A stretch of 64,000 bases of DNA from Apoderus coryli (taxonomy: Eukaryota > Arthropoda > Insecta > Coleoptera > Attelabidae), in the NCBI GenBank assembly GCA_911728435.2, contig OU452210.1, positions 10,416,001 through 10,480,000 on the forward strand, read 5' to 3'. Every line of letters begins with the position of its first letter. Position 1 is the first letter of the stretch. A program made the position numbers and the translations under genes. Below, one piece after another: positions 13,478-25,929 of this stretch. The notes under the pieces are model-generated. The model did not search any database. It saw only the letters and a list, made by a program, of their open reading frames with translations, and was not told where the DNA came from.

Positions 13478-14930
13478 AATAAATAAATAAATAAATAAGC
13501 GTTTATTACCCAACAGAATAAATCCCTTTACAGAGCAACATATAATACAACATTATAAATAATAAACAATAATAAAGATAATAAATCAAATTACAGTAAA
13601 TCAAACAAACTAAAATCAATCACAATCAAGAAACTAAACGGAATAATATTGAACAAAATAACAAATTAAATTTAGATGTAGACATTTACTTTCATTACAT
13701 TCTATTACTACATTAACATTACATCACACCCTAAAAAAACTACGAGCAGTTTCCATTAAGTCGTGCAACTAACAATCAAATATGTCGCAATCGTTACAGA
13801 TCATATTAAAATTATTGCACATCACAAAAACTGGCGATTTCGTGTATAGATTAGTAATAGGACGTTTGCAGTAAAACATTAATCCGTTACGACTCCCCAG
13901 GCGTGGAACATTTATATCAATCTCAGCCAGCAACTCAGAGCAATCGATTTTACCATTTAAAAGACCGTACAAAAATTTCAAAGAAGCAAGGATTCTACGG
14001 AACTCCAAGCTACTGACGTTAAATCTATTCCAGAGCATCGAACTATCCACCCCTCTTTCTGCATAAACGCCATCAGATTTAAATATGAGATATTTAAGGA
14101 ATTTCCTTTGAATTTTTTCAATGGCGTACTTATGGACCTCATAAATAGGATACCAGATGATTGAACAATACTCTAGTTTCGAACGAACGTAGGAGAAATA
14201 CAATGTTTTCAATGCGTTAATATTTTTAAAGCCTGTGCAATTTCTAACAATGAAACCATAAGCTAATCGCTTCATTCGCCTTTAAGTTAATATGAGGAAC
14301 GAAAGACAATCTCGAGTCAAACGTAACACCCAAATCGGTAGAAGTTGCACATCTCGCGAGAACAGTCTGTCCAAGTCGATACTGAAAATTAAAAGCAGTT
14401 TTCCTTCTCGAATAAGACATACATTTACACTTCTTAGCATTTAGATATAGCTTGTTATTGTTACACCAACTCTCCATCGCCTCAAGCTCACTCTGTAGAC
14501 CTATGCAGTCCTCGTACGACACGATAGTGGCGAACAGCTTGACATCGTCAGCAAAAAACAACCTGTTAACTTGCAGACACTCGTTAAGACCGTTAATGAT
14601 GATGAAGAAAAGCAGGGGACCCAAGTTTGAACCCTGAGGCACACCAGAAGATGCTTTATACTTTTCTGGAATTGTAGCCATTATAAACTACATACTGTAG
14701 TCTGTTCCGAAGATATGAAATAAACAACGATATCAGGTTATTGACAAACCCATAGCTGTCCAGGTTCCGTATTAGCACCCCATGATCCAACCTGTCGAAA
14801 GCCTTGGCAATGTCGGTATAAATAACATCCAGCTGTCCCCCCCCCCCCCCCCCATCGACAATACGCGTGGCCCTCTCTGTGAAACAAGAAAGATTAGTGA
14901 GAGTGGACCTATTCGGCATAAAACCGTGTT
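13478..14930 (-). mobile_element. 5'-truncated, broken non-LTR retrotransposon
   Basis: Minus-strand reading gives a reverse transcriptase from QHGFMPNRSTLTN (about 14925) through [19 protein letters not shown] and GVPQGSNLGPLLF to the catalytic FFADDVKLF. A C-terminal domain with RSKLEYCSIIWYP follows, ending near 13769. At least two frame changes split it (around 14660-14680 and 14244-14275), so it is a pseudogene. The 3' end is a (TTTA)n-type tail, seen on the plus strand as AAATAAATAAATAAATAA at 13479-13498. A run of 17 C at 14837-14853 encodes a poly-glycine stretch just before the QLDVIYTD motif, where the relative at 59.7 kb reads GNGGQVDV. Jockey/CR1-like clade by resemblance. Confidence 0.85.
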
Positions 14931-17900
14931 GATTTATGGTGATGATGTCTCAAAAGCAAGACGAAACGTCGTAAAACACTTTAGAAATGAAAATGCACCC
15001 TCCAGTAGTAGGTTAGTGAGACACCCGGTATATACGAGGGTCACGCTATAAGAAAATCAGTTTATTTAGTTAAAAATCTCCCCCTAAATCAATACACTTT
15101 TGTAATCGAAACTTCCACAACTTGAAACTAGTCATCTTTTGAAATCCTCTCAAAAAAAGTGGTAAATTTCTGTGTATCTCCTCCTCGGTTGTGTACTAGT
15201 CAAAGAATATTTTTATGAGGATCTATTTTACCAAATTTGAAAATGTGGACACATTTAAACTATAATTTACAGGGGCGATGCTCTAGGTTGAACACTCTGT
15301 ACAGTGATTATATTTAACGATATTATAAAGCAATTTGTTAGTAGCTATTCTACAATATTTCTTGTACACATTCACTAAATTTATTGGTGTCTAAAAATAT
15401 TACAGATTTTCATACATTCACAAACATGCTTAACCATACATCTAATAATAAAAACAACATATGGTCAATTAGAACCTAATTTTACTCTTGTAATAATAAC
15501 CTAGATCCGTAGGTTTTATCTTCAGATATAAATTTTTAATCACAAATGTTAGGAAGTGCAATAAGTGGAAGGAATCATTAAACGGTATTTACTGAATTGA
15601 ATTAATTGCTTATGTTCATAACTACAGTTTTCTAAATAATATACTTACAAGATTACTACATCTAATATCCTGCGTCATTCTAAAAATATATCTATACAAA
15701 GAAGTATTTTATGTGTATTATATGAAAAATTAAAAATAACTGATACTGTTTGTAACGATTTTTTATAATAAATTGAAGAAAAATATAAGTTGTTTATTGT
15801 AAAGGATGTAACAGCAAATGTCCGTTTTTTTTTTAAATACTTGTTGAAGCTCTTAACGTATTTGCTCCAAATTTGGTTTGGTTTTAAGGTAAACCACGTG
15901 GGCCTTGAAAACATTTCCTTAAGGATGTTCCATGTATTGGTTTTTCTTTTGGAAATAAATTATTATTATAGCTGACATTTTTTATTGTTAAGAAAAGGGT
16001 TATATTAAATTCATACTACACTGAAATTGTCTTGACAAACGTAGCTGACGTACTAAGTATTGGTGTTATAACTAAGTAATTGGATTTCTAACAAAAGTAA
16101 TTACGATACTCATACACTTTACATTACACAAATAAAATGGGGCCACAATCAGATCTCATTTTACTATAAAAATACTTATTATAATACGGTACATTCAAAT
16201 TTACGGTTTACATTGTGACAGTGTACATAGAAATTTTTTCGTATCTAATTTGGCAGAAAATCCTTTTATTTTGGGAACAGTCTCATCTGACTTTGTATGC
16301 CATCAGTAATATTACAATTTCCAACACTAATAGGTTTGCTTAATACCGTAACTAATTTCTGCTTGTTTATGGTAGATGTAGGAAAAAAATAAAAGGAAAA
16401 AGAAAGAAACACTTTTAACCAAATTAGACTTGGGAACTTTTATTTACTACACTGGCACTTCTAAGGTGTTAATAAGTTACTGTGTTGTTGTTAAAGTTTT
16501 TATGCTCATTTGTAGCAATTAATGTTTATATCATTATTAACCAACAATTTTACTACATGACGAATTAAAAGCACAATGAACTGAAGCATAACATGCATAC
16601 TTTTGTTTAAATCTGGTACAACTCACTCACTTGTTACTTTTATTAACTTCGAGCGTACCTCAAGGGCCAAATTTGGGGCCTTTGATGCTTAATGACTATA
16701 ACATTTTCGCAATAGTATTACTAAAAATACATCGCAATACGTATTTATTTATAATAACACATTGCAAATTCAAAACCGTTAAATTTCCATCATATTTTCA
16801 CATAATATAGCTACAATAAATTAAATGCATGCAAAGAAAACAACAAAAATTCTATATAACATTGACCTTTTTAAAGTCTCATTAGTATCTAGAATGTAAA
16901 GTACAATTTAATAATAGACGAGCTTTAATGCAATTAATAAATAATAATATAAAGAGTTTGAACGTAATTACAAACATTATTTAAACATATGCCAGCTGTT
17001 AAAACCTACGAACACTGTTAATTTATTGAACATTACTGTAGGTGAATAACTCTGAGAAAGTTATTAATAATCGTCACTGACCTTTACCAAGATTCATTTC
17101 AGTTGATCATTTCAAATTACTGAGTTTGTTTTCGATATCAGCCAGCTAAAAGAAAAAATTTTTAGTGGCACTTGTAATGTTGACACTTGAAGATGATTTA
17201 AGTAAAAATGATACCTAAATCTAAAAATAATTATAAACAGTAATAAGGGAAACCTTGCCAACTACAAGGCTATTATATTATTATACAATCTCAGTATGAT
17301 GATAAAATCGTATCGTCGATCCAGCCAAGGCGAGAAATGATATGCTCAGAAAAGGTGCACTAAATATTGACAATTTGAGGCCTCTGTATCTATTATAAGC
17401 ATAGAGATCACATCACACAACGATATGCTGGAACATAGTTTCTTAGGTCTTGAATGATAGCGTCCTATACCAAACAAATGCATTAAAATTGAAACTGTTT
17501 TCCTAATGATGGGATTGTGAAATTTAGATTTACGCTATAGAGCTTCAAACAAAATTCCTAGGACTTTCTCAAAATAGAAAACTTTGCTAATCAAATTAAG
17601 TCCATGTTCATTTAAACAAAATCCTTGGCTTCATAATATTTTTACTTTTAGTTACAGTACTGTCTTTGTTTATAATACTTAGTAGTTTTACTACTACATG
17701 TGTAAATTTTTATAGTAAGTATCATTCCGAATCATCCTGTATATACTCCAACTCAGGTAAAAATATTCAAGAGATTCTCAATCTAATTCAAATTGGAATT
17801 CGTAATAAAAATACATTAATGAAATTGACACAGAAAACAATATGAAACAATGAATAATATAAATCAAAACGACATACTTATTATTGTTTAATTTAAAAAT

Positions 17901-18240
17901 GTAAATAAAAACTGAACTATAATTAAAGTACAATTAATTAAATTTCCAGCGTTGGAAAAGAAAAAAAGCATAATTCTCATCAACGTCTGTCACATCAGCG
18001 TAATACGAGTACCTAATAAATATAAAAGAAATGCAGACCAAAACGTACTACATTAAAACAGAATCCACATCAGAGTAAGTGAAACAAATTTACATTGAAT
18101 ACGTACCTATGAACTCGACGATACTAATTACCGTATCACATATTAATAATTTCAAACATAAAAAATTATTGCGTGATTAAAATACAATAAACTCTGTTGT
18201 ATATCCTAGACAAACGAATGTAGAGGCCGGTCCTGTAAGT
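14931..18240. other. Gene-free region with dispersed-repeat traces
   Basis: Contains ACACCCGGTATATACGAGGG near 15019 and ACACTCTGTACAG near 15293, which look like degenerate copies of a common terminal motif. A copy of the repeat also found at 48.8-49.4 kb lies at 17421-17526. No exon recognised. Confidence 0.45.
17421..17526 (+). repeat. Single copy of the TTCTTAGGTCTTGA repeat
   Basis: The segment reads TAGTTTCTTAGGTCTTGA, then ATGATAGCGTCCTATACCAA, then GCATTAAAATTGAAAC and TCCTAATGATGGGATTGTG. The same order and near-identical words occur at about 49255-49370, inside the irregular tandem array 31 kb away. No coding potential. Confidence 0.75.
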
Positions 18241-18415
18241 GGGTTAAGTTTAACTCTTTGGCAGCGCTGCATCGCTTACATAGTGCATGAAGTTTCTTCG
18301 TCAGTGCAGACCTTCATAAGCCTCCAGTACTCAAGGACACTCGGTTAGAGAAAACCTATCGAGCCGCGAAAAAGTTCAATATTATTATCATTGCTATAAA
18401 ATTTAAATTATAACG
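18241..18415 (+). promoter_or_regulatory. Probable promoter / 5' UTR of the argos-like gene
   Basis: Less AT-rich than its surroundings and directly upstream of a signal-peptide start codon. It contains the palindrome GCAGCGCTGC (18261-18270) and an initiator-like GTCAGTGCAG near 18300. The start site cannot be fixed from sequence alone. Confidence 0.35.
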
Positions 18416-18862
18416 ATGCGCGTTATATTTATGATAAGTATTTTGTGCGCGGTAGATGGCTGGAACTACCCTGATTTTTTGCGACAGGGTAAATCGTTAA
18501 CGACATCTTCAATAACAACAACTACGATGAAAGATTTTAAAACGACATTGCCTTTAACAACAACAAATCAAATTTTTGAAACAAGTATCACGACGAAACA
18601 TAATAATTCGACGATGCCGGTAGAAAAAACAACGACTGTGAAATTCGGTACTACTTTGCCGGTCACAACACAAACTTCAACAACATTTAGGCAAACGACT
18701 GGTACCACATTATCAGACGATGTTGGCAGTACTTTTGAGACCGAATTTACGACAAATGATGTTACGGCTACCACGGAGGAACCCAGGGATAATTCGAGGA
18801 CGCACGAATTTTATTTGAAAAAGGAAAAACTACAAATTAAATCTGCTAACAATATAAGTCAG
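18416..18862 (+). CDS. Signal-peptide and Ser/Thr-rich exon, probably exon 1 of the argos-like gene
   Basis: 149 codons from ATG to a clean donor (AGTCAG|GTAAGT), phase 0. Residues 1-14 (MRVIFMISILCAVD) form a short hydrophobic signal peptide. The next ~105 residues are a low-complexity Thr/Ser linker (repeats of TTT, TTL, TTT-K) with NNST sites, as in O-glycosylated mucin-like stalks. The exon ends in a more ordinary stretch (FYLKKEKLQIKSANNISQ). The next convincing plus-strand exon in the same phase is 43973-44086, giving a secreted cysteine-rich protein. The joining intron would be 25.1 kb, so the link is inferred from phase, orientation and the lack of any intervening candidate, not proven. 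Confidence 0.6.
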
Positions 18863-21800
18863 GTAAGTGTTTTTAATTTTATTTACCTTAGACTTTGTTT
18901 AAAAATATGCAGTATATTGAATTTTCTCTTTAAAAAGAGTTAAAATATATTTCAAATTTAATCTGATAATATCGTTTCGAATTTTGAAATATAATAGAGT
19001 GTTTTTATTAATATTTAAATATTAATAAGAAATATAAAAAGTGCTTATATTCTTTCTAAGTTTCATACCGAAATAAATATAATTTATTTGATACCAAAAT
19101 TTGTTTCTACTAGGAAAGTTTCGGCAGGTCTTCTTGCCGTCTTATTTTTATTTTAAAATTATTATAGATATTTGTTTTTAATTTTTTTGATGTGTTTTTG
19201 AAAATTCAAACATTTTGTATATAAAAATGCTTTTATTTTAATATGTATAAATAATTCAACATAAAACTAAAGTGACAATATTGTAGATTTCATTAAGTAA
19301 TGTACAGGGGTTTTTCGAATAAACTTTAGCGACTTTTTCATTAGAGATGTAAAACAATTTTTCATATAGAAATTGTTGGAATCACCAGAAGTTATCACTT
19401 TAGGAAAAATTGATCATATCTTGAGTCTTATTTGTAGTTTTCAATATTCAATCTTACGAAATGCCGCAAATAAATTGAAAATATATCTTAATAATTTATA
19501 ATTTTATATGCATAAAATAACAGGACTCTATTATTGGTAATCACATATTAAATTAAATATTAACATATTATTGAATTAAAAAATCTCAAACTAAAGACCG
19601 GATTAAAATAATATTATTTTTAAATCAAACCTTCCCAGATATTATATGTAGCTCTATTTTTAATTAAATGCAAACCAGTTAAAAGTTATAATGGCATATC
19701 GCATAGCAAATATTTTTATTTTTTGAATAAATATACCTAATACATTAAGCTGCAAATCATTAAAGTAATTTATATTCACACCGCATAAGGCTTGTATAAG
19801 TCTAATTATTTTTCATCAATTAATTATAGAGCGAGAGGTACTGAAATGAGATCGGACAACTCTGGGATTATATTTTAAACAAATAAAACAGCGAATATTA
19901 TAAAGCGCGAGCTAACGAAAACTATAATACATCGCCAAATGAAGATTTTAATTTTCTAAGCCAAATAATAATTCTCTGAATTCGTATACGGACAAAAATA
20001 CACACAAAACATGAATAAAAATCTTATTTAACTTTTGATTTTTCTATAATTTCAATTACTAGAATTTTTTGTTAACCAGCTCTTGGTCTAAATAGCGCAT
20101 AACACCATTAATGATCATCTGATGAATTAGTGTGAAATCATGATGATGTTCTCAGCATAAGTTAGCGCCTATAATTAATTAACATAAATCCATGTTATAT
20201 TGAATATGTCAGAATAGTTAATTTCAATCGTGAATGTCTTGTTAGCTATTTGACCCCAACCAAAGTCAATGTATTACCGTAAACAAACTGGGAAAATTGC
20301 TTTTAGGGTTATATTTGTTATAGGTGTTAAAGAAAGGTGTGTGAGTTTTTTAATACCTATAATTGGCTGCTTCGTGAATAAATATAATTAACTATTTCAA
20401 CGCCCACGAGCCTTAAAACGTTATGCGAAATATTTCAATACGTAACTCACACACATGCATTTGAAGTGAACGGCCATTTCATTTTTAAGTATTGACTTTA
20501 GACGTAATGCTCCATCATCTAAAATCATATGACTTGCCTGTATTAATTAGTAATTAGTCTTAATTTAATACTCTAAAATTTATATATAACAGCAAATTAT
20601 CCAATAACATAACTTAAAAGGTAAAAAGAGATCCTACCATTAATTAGAACTAAATCTATGGCGGTCGGCAAACTCTTATCAGTACTACTATAGTCGATTA
20701 CTTTTACTTCACGAGAAGAATTATATATCGACTGCAAAACAGCTGCTAAACGCATTTAATATATTAAATGTGTCAAAGAGGTTCTATAATCTAAATAGGT
20801 ATCGAAAATTGTTAAATATTGCCTAGATAAGTATATAAATAGAAAATGTATTTATTGCAATACATTCCGTTCATAAACCCATGCAAATGACTTAGGGACC
20901 AAGTCGTATTAAAATAATAATTGTTCATTAACAAATCCAGTAATAGTTTACTAATCCATTTAAAAGCTCACGCCACATATGCTACAATAAGTATCTAAAG
21001 TGTCAGTAAGTAAGTTATTTATTGGCTCTTCCATAATATTAATAACATAATATGTCGAACTATGAAAATTACTACCGAATTAAATTAAAGTAAATAGAAA
21101 GTAATACAAATTATCATTATAGTTTTATTTATCAAATTAATCCAATGAGGCTCACAAACTTTAATTATTATTAAATTTAACTATTGCAGCTTTCTTTTTC
21201 AACAGAAACATAAAAATCAGTTTATTGGAAATTAGAATTCGAAGTGAAGACACGTAATAATATCAGACTAATTGCAAAATATTTTAACGAATAGTAAAAA
21301 CTCTGTTTTGCGTAATATAGTAATTTACCGCCTCTCAAAATTACAAGCTACGACAAGTAATTTGCTCATGTAAATTATAAATATGCTGCGGTTAGAAATT
21401 ATGTGTTCTTGTTCGGAAACTTATTACATCTTCATAAATAACAGAAACAAGTTCAAAATAACATCGGTAGTTAACATTGTTACTTAGTTATGTCGAGTTT
21501 CATATGCAAACTAATGAATAATGTTTTTTTTAGAGAATAAATGCGAATAAAACATGAATCTTATTAATTTTTAACGTGTATTTAAACGAATTACAAAATT
21601 AATAATAATAATTTCTGATCGTGCTGTCTTTGTCGTCGAAAACCTGCAAAAAATGACCGCTATCTATGTGATTTAACTTAAAGCTGCACCGAAGGTGCAG
21701 CCGCAGGTCTGTCTATATAGAAAATTTGTTTTTTGCTGCATCCCAACGGGTACTTTTCAAGGGGATTTAATGCGGCCACACTATTTTAATTAATTAATTT

Positions 21801-23760
21801 AATTACATCTACACAGTTAATTTAAGTGTGCGACGCAGAGGGAGATATCATCCATCAGTTATTGAAAAATATATGATCACATGCACCCATCTGACGGCTC
21901 TCATGACACTGTCACTTTAGGTTATTATCACTTTTTCAGTAATATTACTTCAAATACACAATGATAACTTCTAAATTTACTACAACTATATGGAATACCC
22001 ATTTTATAACACTACAATATACAACATGTTGATAGAAATTGATTTTAAACATAAAAATAATGCCGAAAACTCGTAGGCTATTAATGTAAACAAAGAAAAT
22101 AATAATAAACTATTTGACACAAGCAATGTGTCTGTCGTTAGAAAAAAACATCTTACCAAAACCAAATTATGACGTGAAACTAGAAGTGTCAACGAAACTA
22201 AAATAAGTGACACCAACGTTAGAAATATTAGCAAATTATGACGTGAAACTAGAGGCGCAACTATATTGGAATTTGTCGATTTTTCTTTGAAAACCATTTT
22301 CATGACTATATTCTTAGAAAAACATATAGGAGAAGCAATTTCGTATATTTTTAGTCGCAATCGTGTCAAAGAATGACGTACACATTCGTAAATTCTATTG
22401 AAAAAGTATTAATCTTTAAAAATATGACTCACTTCACACATACTATGTTCCTTTTATAAATATCACTATTCCAAATATCATATAAATTGTGGCAGCTACC
22501 CCACACAAAAATATTTCGATATCAATCAATAAATAATTGTTTGTATTGGAAGCACCTAGCTAACAAACCTTATATGAAAATTTCCAGTCAAAACTGATGC
22601 TTCCTTATCTAAAAAATAATACAAATACACTGAACTCCACCACCAAAGAAGTAGAGTAGAATAATTAACATGTGCTATACTGTCTATAGTAAAACAACGT
22701 AAATACAATAATTTCCCAAAATGTGCAAAAATATTACTGTAAAAGACAGAATGGAAATTGAAAAAGAATATATACCGGAAGATAAGTGTACAATCATATA
22801 AAATAGGGTTATCACCGTACACTTTCATGAAATTATTTGTTGACATGCCGCAACGACTTAACTAACCATTATTTGTAGGAAAAACTTACTTTTTTTTGCA
22901 ACCCTCAATGACTTTTTTCATAGACAAAACTACCACAAAACGACTGGGAAATCCCAAAGGGATTTCTTGTTTAATTAATAAAAAGTGAAGTAAATCTCAG
23001 TCTTATCGGTTTTGTTATTTGCAATGTTATTAAAATCTAAAGAAGATATTATAAAAATGTTTTCGAATGATTGATTTGGCGTATCTTTATAACATTATCA
23101 TCAATTTACTCCTAATGCATTAAATTATAAGATTTCACTAATGCCTAGTTGTAAATATAATGTGTATATGATTATTTAGATGACACCCTATGTATTATAC
23201 GTAATATAATAATTCAAGTGGAACCTTTTATGAAGGCCGCTAAGAAATTACGAACTAAATCTAAAATTACATAAAGAGTGAGAACTATCAAAGTATTTAA
23301 TATCTTCAATGCATTATATATGAGATTAGTTATTACTGCATACTCTATTGATACCGTAATAATCTCTATAACGCACTGAAATCAGCACAAAATCCAATTT
23401 TCTGTTATTATAAATAATACCTCAACATCAGCCGATTGATGTTATACACTTTTAACAATTTAACAAAAGGAATAAGAAAGCAATTTTCCCGGAACAATTG
23501 AATTTTCACATCTATATTATAATCGTATTATTTTTATGCAAGTTTAGTTACACTTCTCGGTAAATTAGGTAGCTATGTACACAAATGTATTTTAACCTAG
23601 CCACAATCTAAATAACTATTCAACAGAAGCAGTAGCAGATTCATTCGGAATTTAGACAAAAAATTGTCAACCAAATCTTAAATTGAAAGCGCATTTTTGT
23701 GGTTTTTGATACAAGGTGTCCCATCCCTAAAATCCCAAACAGTTTTATCTTGCCAAACAA
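18863..23760 (+). other. Intron of the argos-like gene, no features
   Basis: AT-rich with no recognised exon. A perfect 24-bp A/T palindrome lies at 19005-19028 and an 8-bp stem hairpin (GCTGCACC-GAA-GGTGCAGC) at 21692-21710. A 21-bp word (AAATTATGACGTGAAACTAG plus A) occurs twice, about 69 bp apart, at 22163 and 22232. None of these identifies a gene. Confidence 0.45.
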
Positions 23761-23889
23761 CTTTTTTTTTTTTTTTTTAAAGAAATAGTCCATTCTGAAG
23801 TGGAGTGAATGTATTGTAATACGAAATAAAACGTCAAACTTCACGAAATCAATTTAATACACCACACTTAATGTGTTAGGTCGATTAAA

Positions 23890-23935
23890 TTACCAAACAT
23901 GTTTCGAAGCTCACTAGCTTCATCATCAGTGGCAA
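23890..23935 (-). ncRNA. Hammerhead-like self-cleaving ribozyme motif (left arm)
   Basis: Reverse complement: stem I strand TTGCCA, core CTGATGA, one extra T, stem II GAAGCT-AGTG-AGCTTC, core GAAAC, a two-pair stem III (AC-AT-GT), T, then stem I strand TGGTAA (one G-U pair). Same sequence as the right-arm copy. The extra T between CTGATGA and stem II departs from the classical consensus. Confidence 0.6.
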
Positions 23936-24585
23936 AATTTGTAGAGAAATTGTATTTTGAAATTATTACATTATTAGGAGTATAAGTATATTAAGTGTAA
24001 TGTGTTGAAGTCTGAAAAAAGACACTTTTTTATAATATGATTGTATTGTTGTAATTAACTAACTCACCATTTCGAGGAAAAATTATTGTTAAATTATTAA
24101 TACTAATGAAATTAAACTATATTACTACATTTTGTTGTTTTTCTTTTTGGTAATCATGTTAAACATTAATTATTAAAAAAATTTATATGTGGTTGGTTTT
24201 TTACGCAGCAACTAATATTTTGTTAAACAAAATGGTCAATATATACATATCACCAATTTCAAATATGTTATTAACAATCGGAAATATTGACCATTTTGTT
24301 TAACAAAATATTAGTTGCTGCGTAAAAAACCAACCACATATAAAAATTTTTAATAATTAATGTTTAGCATGATTACCAAAAAGAAAAACAACAAAATGTA
24401 GTAATATAGTTTAATTTCATTAGTATTAATAATTTAACAAATAATTTTTCCTCGAAATGGTGAGTTAGTTAATTACAACAATGCAATCATATTATAAAAA
24501 AGTGTATTTTTTCAGACTTCAACACATTACTCTTAATATACTCCTAATAATGTAATAATTTCAAAATACGATTTCTCTACAAATT

Positions 24586-24631
24586 TTGCCACTGATGATG
24601 AAGCTAGTGAGCTTCGAAACATGTTTGGTAA
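24586..24631 (+). ncRNA. Hammerhead-like self-cleaving ribozyme motif (right arm)
   Basis: Stem I 24586-24591 (TTGCCA) pairs with 24626-24631 (TGGTAA). The core CTGATGA is at 24592-24598, an extra T at 24599, and stem II GAAGCT/AGCTTC at 24600-24605 and 24610-24615. GAAAC is at 24616-24620, followed by a minimal stem III and GTT at 24623-24625. The expected cleavage position is after 24625 (GUU). Very short stem III is typical of type I hammerheads in metazoan retroelements, which often work better as dimers (family knowledge). Confidence 0.6.
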
Positions 24632-24707
24632 TTTAATCGACCTAACACATTAAGTGTGGTGTATTAAATTGATTTCGTGGAGTTTGACGTTTTATTTCCT
24701 ATTATAA

Positions 24708-25929
24708 AACTTTTTTTTTATTTTGTTTCAAATACAACATTAAATAAATTTCGCATAATATTAATTAAGTGTGAACTAGATGTCCTGTTGTGCCAACTAC
24801 GCAACTTGAGGAAATAAAAGCAAATATATCTGATTAGGTACTATTATTATAACATAAAGCAAAAAAGAAGACCCACACAACAGTGTGAATTAATAATATT
24901 TAATAAGAAGCTTATGAATTGAAATACAAACGAACACCCGGTATTAAAGAAGCCCGTATCCCAGCGTTATAATTATGTAAATAAATTGAAATCCGCCATA
25001 ACTTTTAACGTCGAAACAGTATAAAAGCGTAATGGGTGACTAACATTTATTTTATGGTGACTTTTTAATGCGCCAAGTTCTAGGCAAATTTATTGTTACT
25101 TATAAAAGCGATATAGGCAAAAAATTACTTATTTCACTTTATAAACAAGCTCATTTCGAGTAGAGGTACGCTTTGGTCTCCTAGGGCAGTTAGTTTTCTG
25201 ACTATTAACTATTAAAATGACCATGAGCAAAATTTTGATTGAAACAATGGTGATTTGAACGGCCTAGCAATCACACCGATATCCAAAAAAAGAGTCTTCT
25301 GTCGGTTCGTGATTTAATTTTGTTGCGAATATTTTTTGGCGGTACCATTTATTTTTTTTTTAATATTAAATGTATTATCATCTATTTAATGCTATTTTGT
25401 GGTTTTCAAATAACTTTTAACTGTAATATAATTCAAAATAGTTTTTTTTTTATTTCGTGTTCCTCTTACTACTCATCAAAATAATGAAATAACCATAGCC
25501 GCATTCACGCATGATTAAATTATAAATAAAATCTAGAACAAGACGCGGTTTCGCATTTTGTTATTTACCTCAATATTATTGTCACCCTTGGCGAAATTCA
25601 TACCATAAAACCCTGTATTAAAAGCGATTGCCGACTAGATACCTATAAACTTATTCGCACTTCTTTATTCTTTTAAGTAGAGAATAAAAAATAAATTATT
25701 TATCGTTGGCATGCAAGCTCTAATTAATGACTGACAGATATAATCTTGAGATGTTTAAAGCTCTGTGCAAGAAGACCATGAAGTCAAATAATATAATTGT
25801 CTGATTTATGTACAGCTTGTCCATTTTACTTGGCAGTATATTATTATTTTTGTGATTATTATTTATCCATTAATACAGAGTGAAATACAAATATGCGTAA
25901 TTTATTATTATTTATAGTACGTTTTCCAT
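24708..25929 (+). other. Intronic AT-rich sequence
   Basis: No exon, RNA gene or clear repeat recognised. Confidence 0.4.

Larger units (their letters stand above)
23762..24707. mobile_element. Head-to-head palindromic pair of hammerhead-bearing retroelement copies
   Basis: Arm 23814-24242 is the reverse complement of 24284-24707 with scattered substitutions, around a 41-nt spacer. Each arm, read outward, contains a hammerhead-like core (23890-23935 minus, 24586-24631 plus). About 60 nt later comes GTGGAGTTTGACGTTTTATTTC (GTGAAG in the left copy). The left copy continues outward on the minus strand through ACTCCACTTCAGAATGGACT and ends in a run of 17 or more A (plus-strand T run 23762-23778), which looks like a poly(A) tail. 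There is no protein-coding capacity. Inverted terminal units of this kind are known for Penelope-like elements. Assignment to that group is inference, because no Penelope reverse transcriptase is present. Confidence 0.7.

Noticed and set aside
18568..18774. Valine-rich antisense frame opposite the Thr-rich exon
   Set aside because: Mirror of ACA/ACT threonine codons; no start context or domain.
21692..21710. GCTGCACC-GAA-GGTGCAGC hairpin as a rolling-circle 3' end
   Set aside because: No CTAG-type terminus at the right distance and no matching 5' end; left as an isolated stem-loop.
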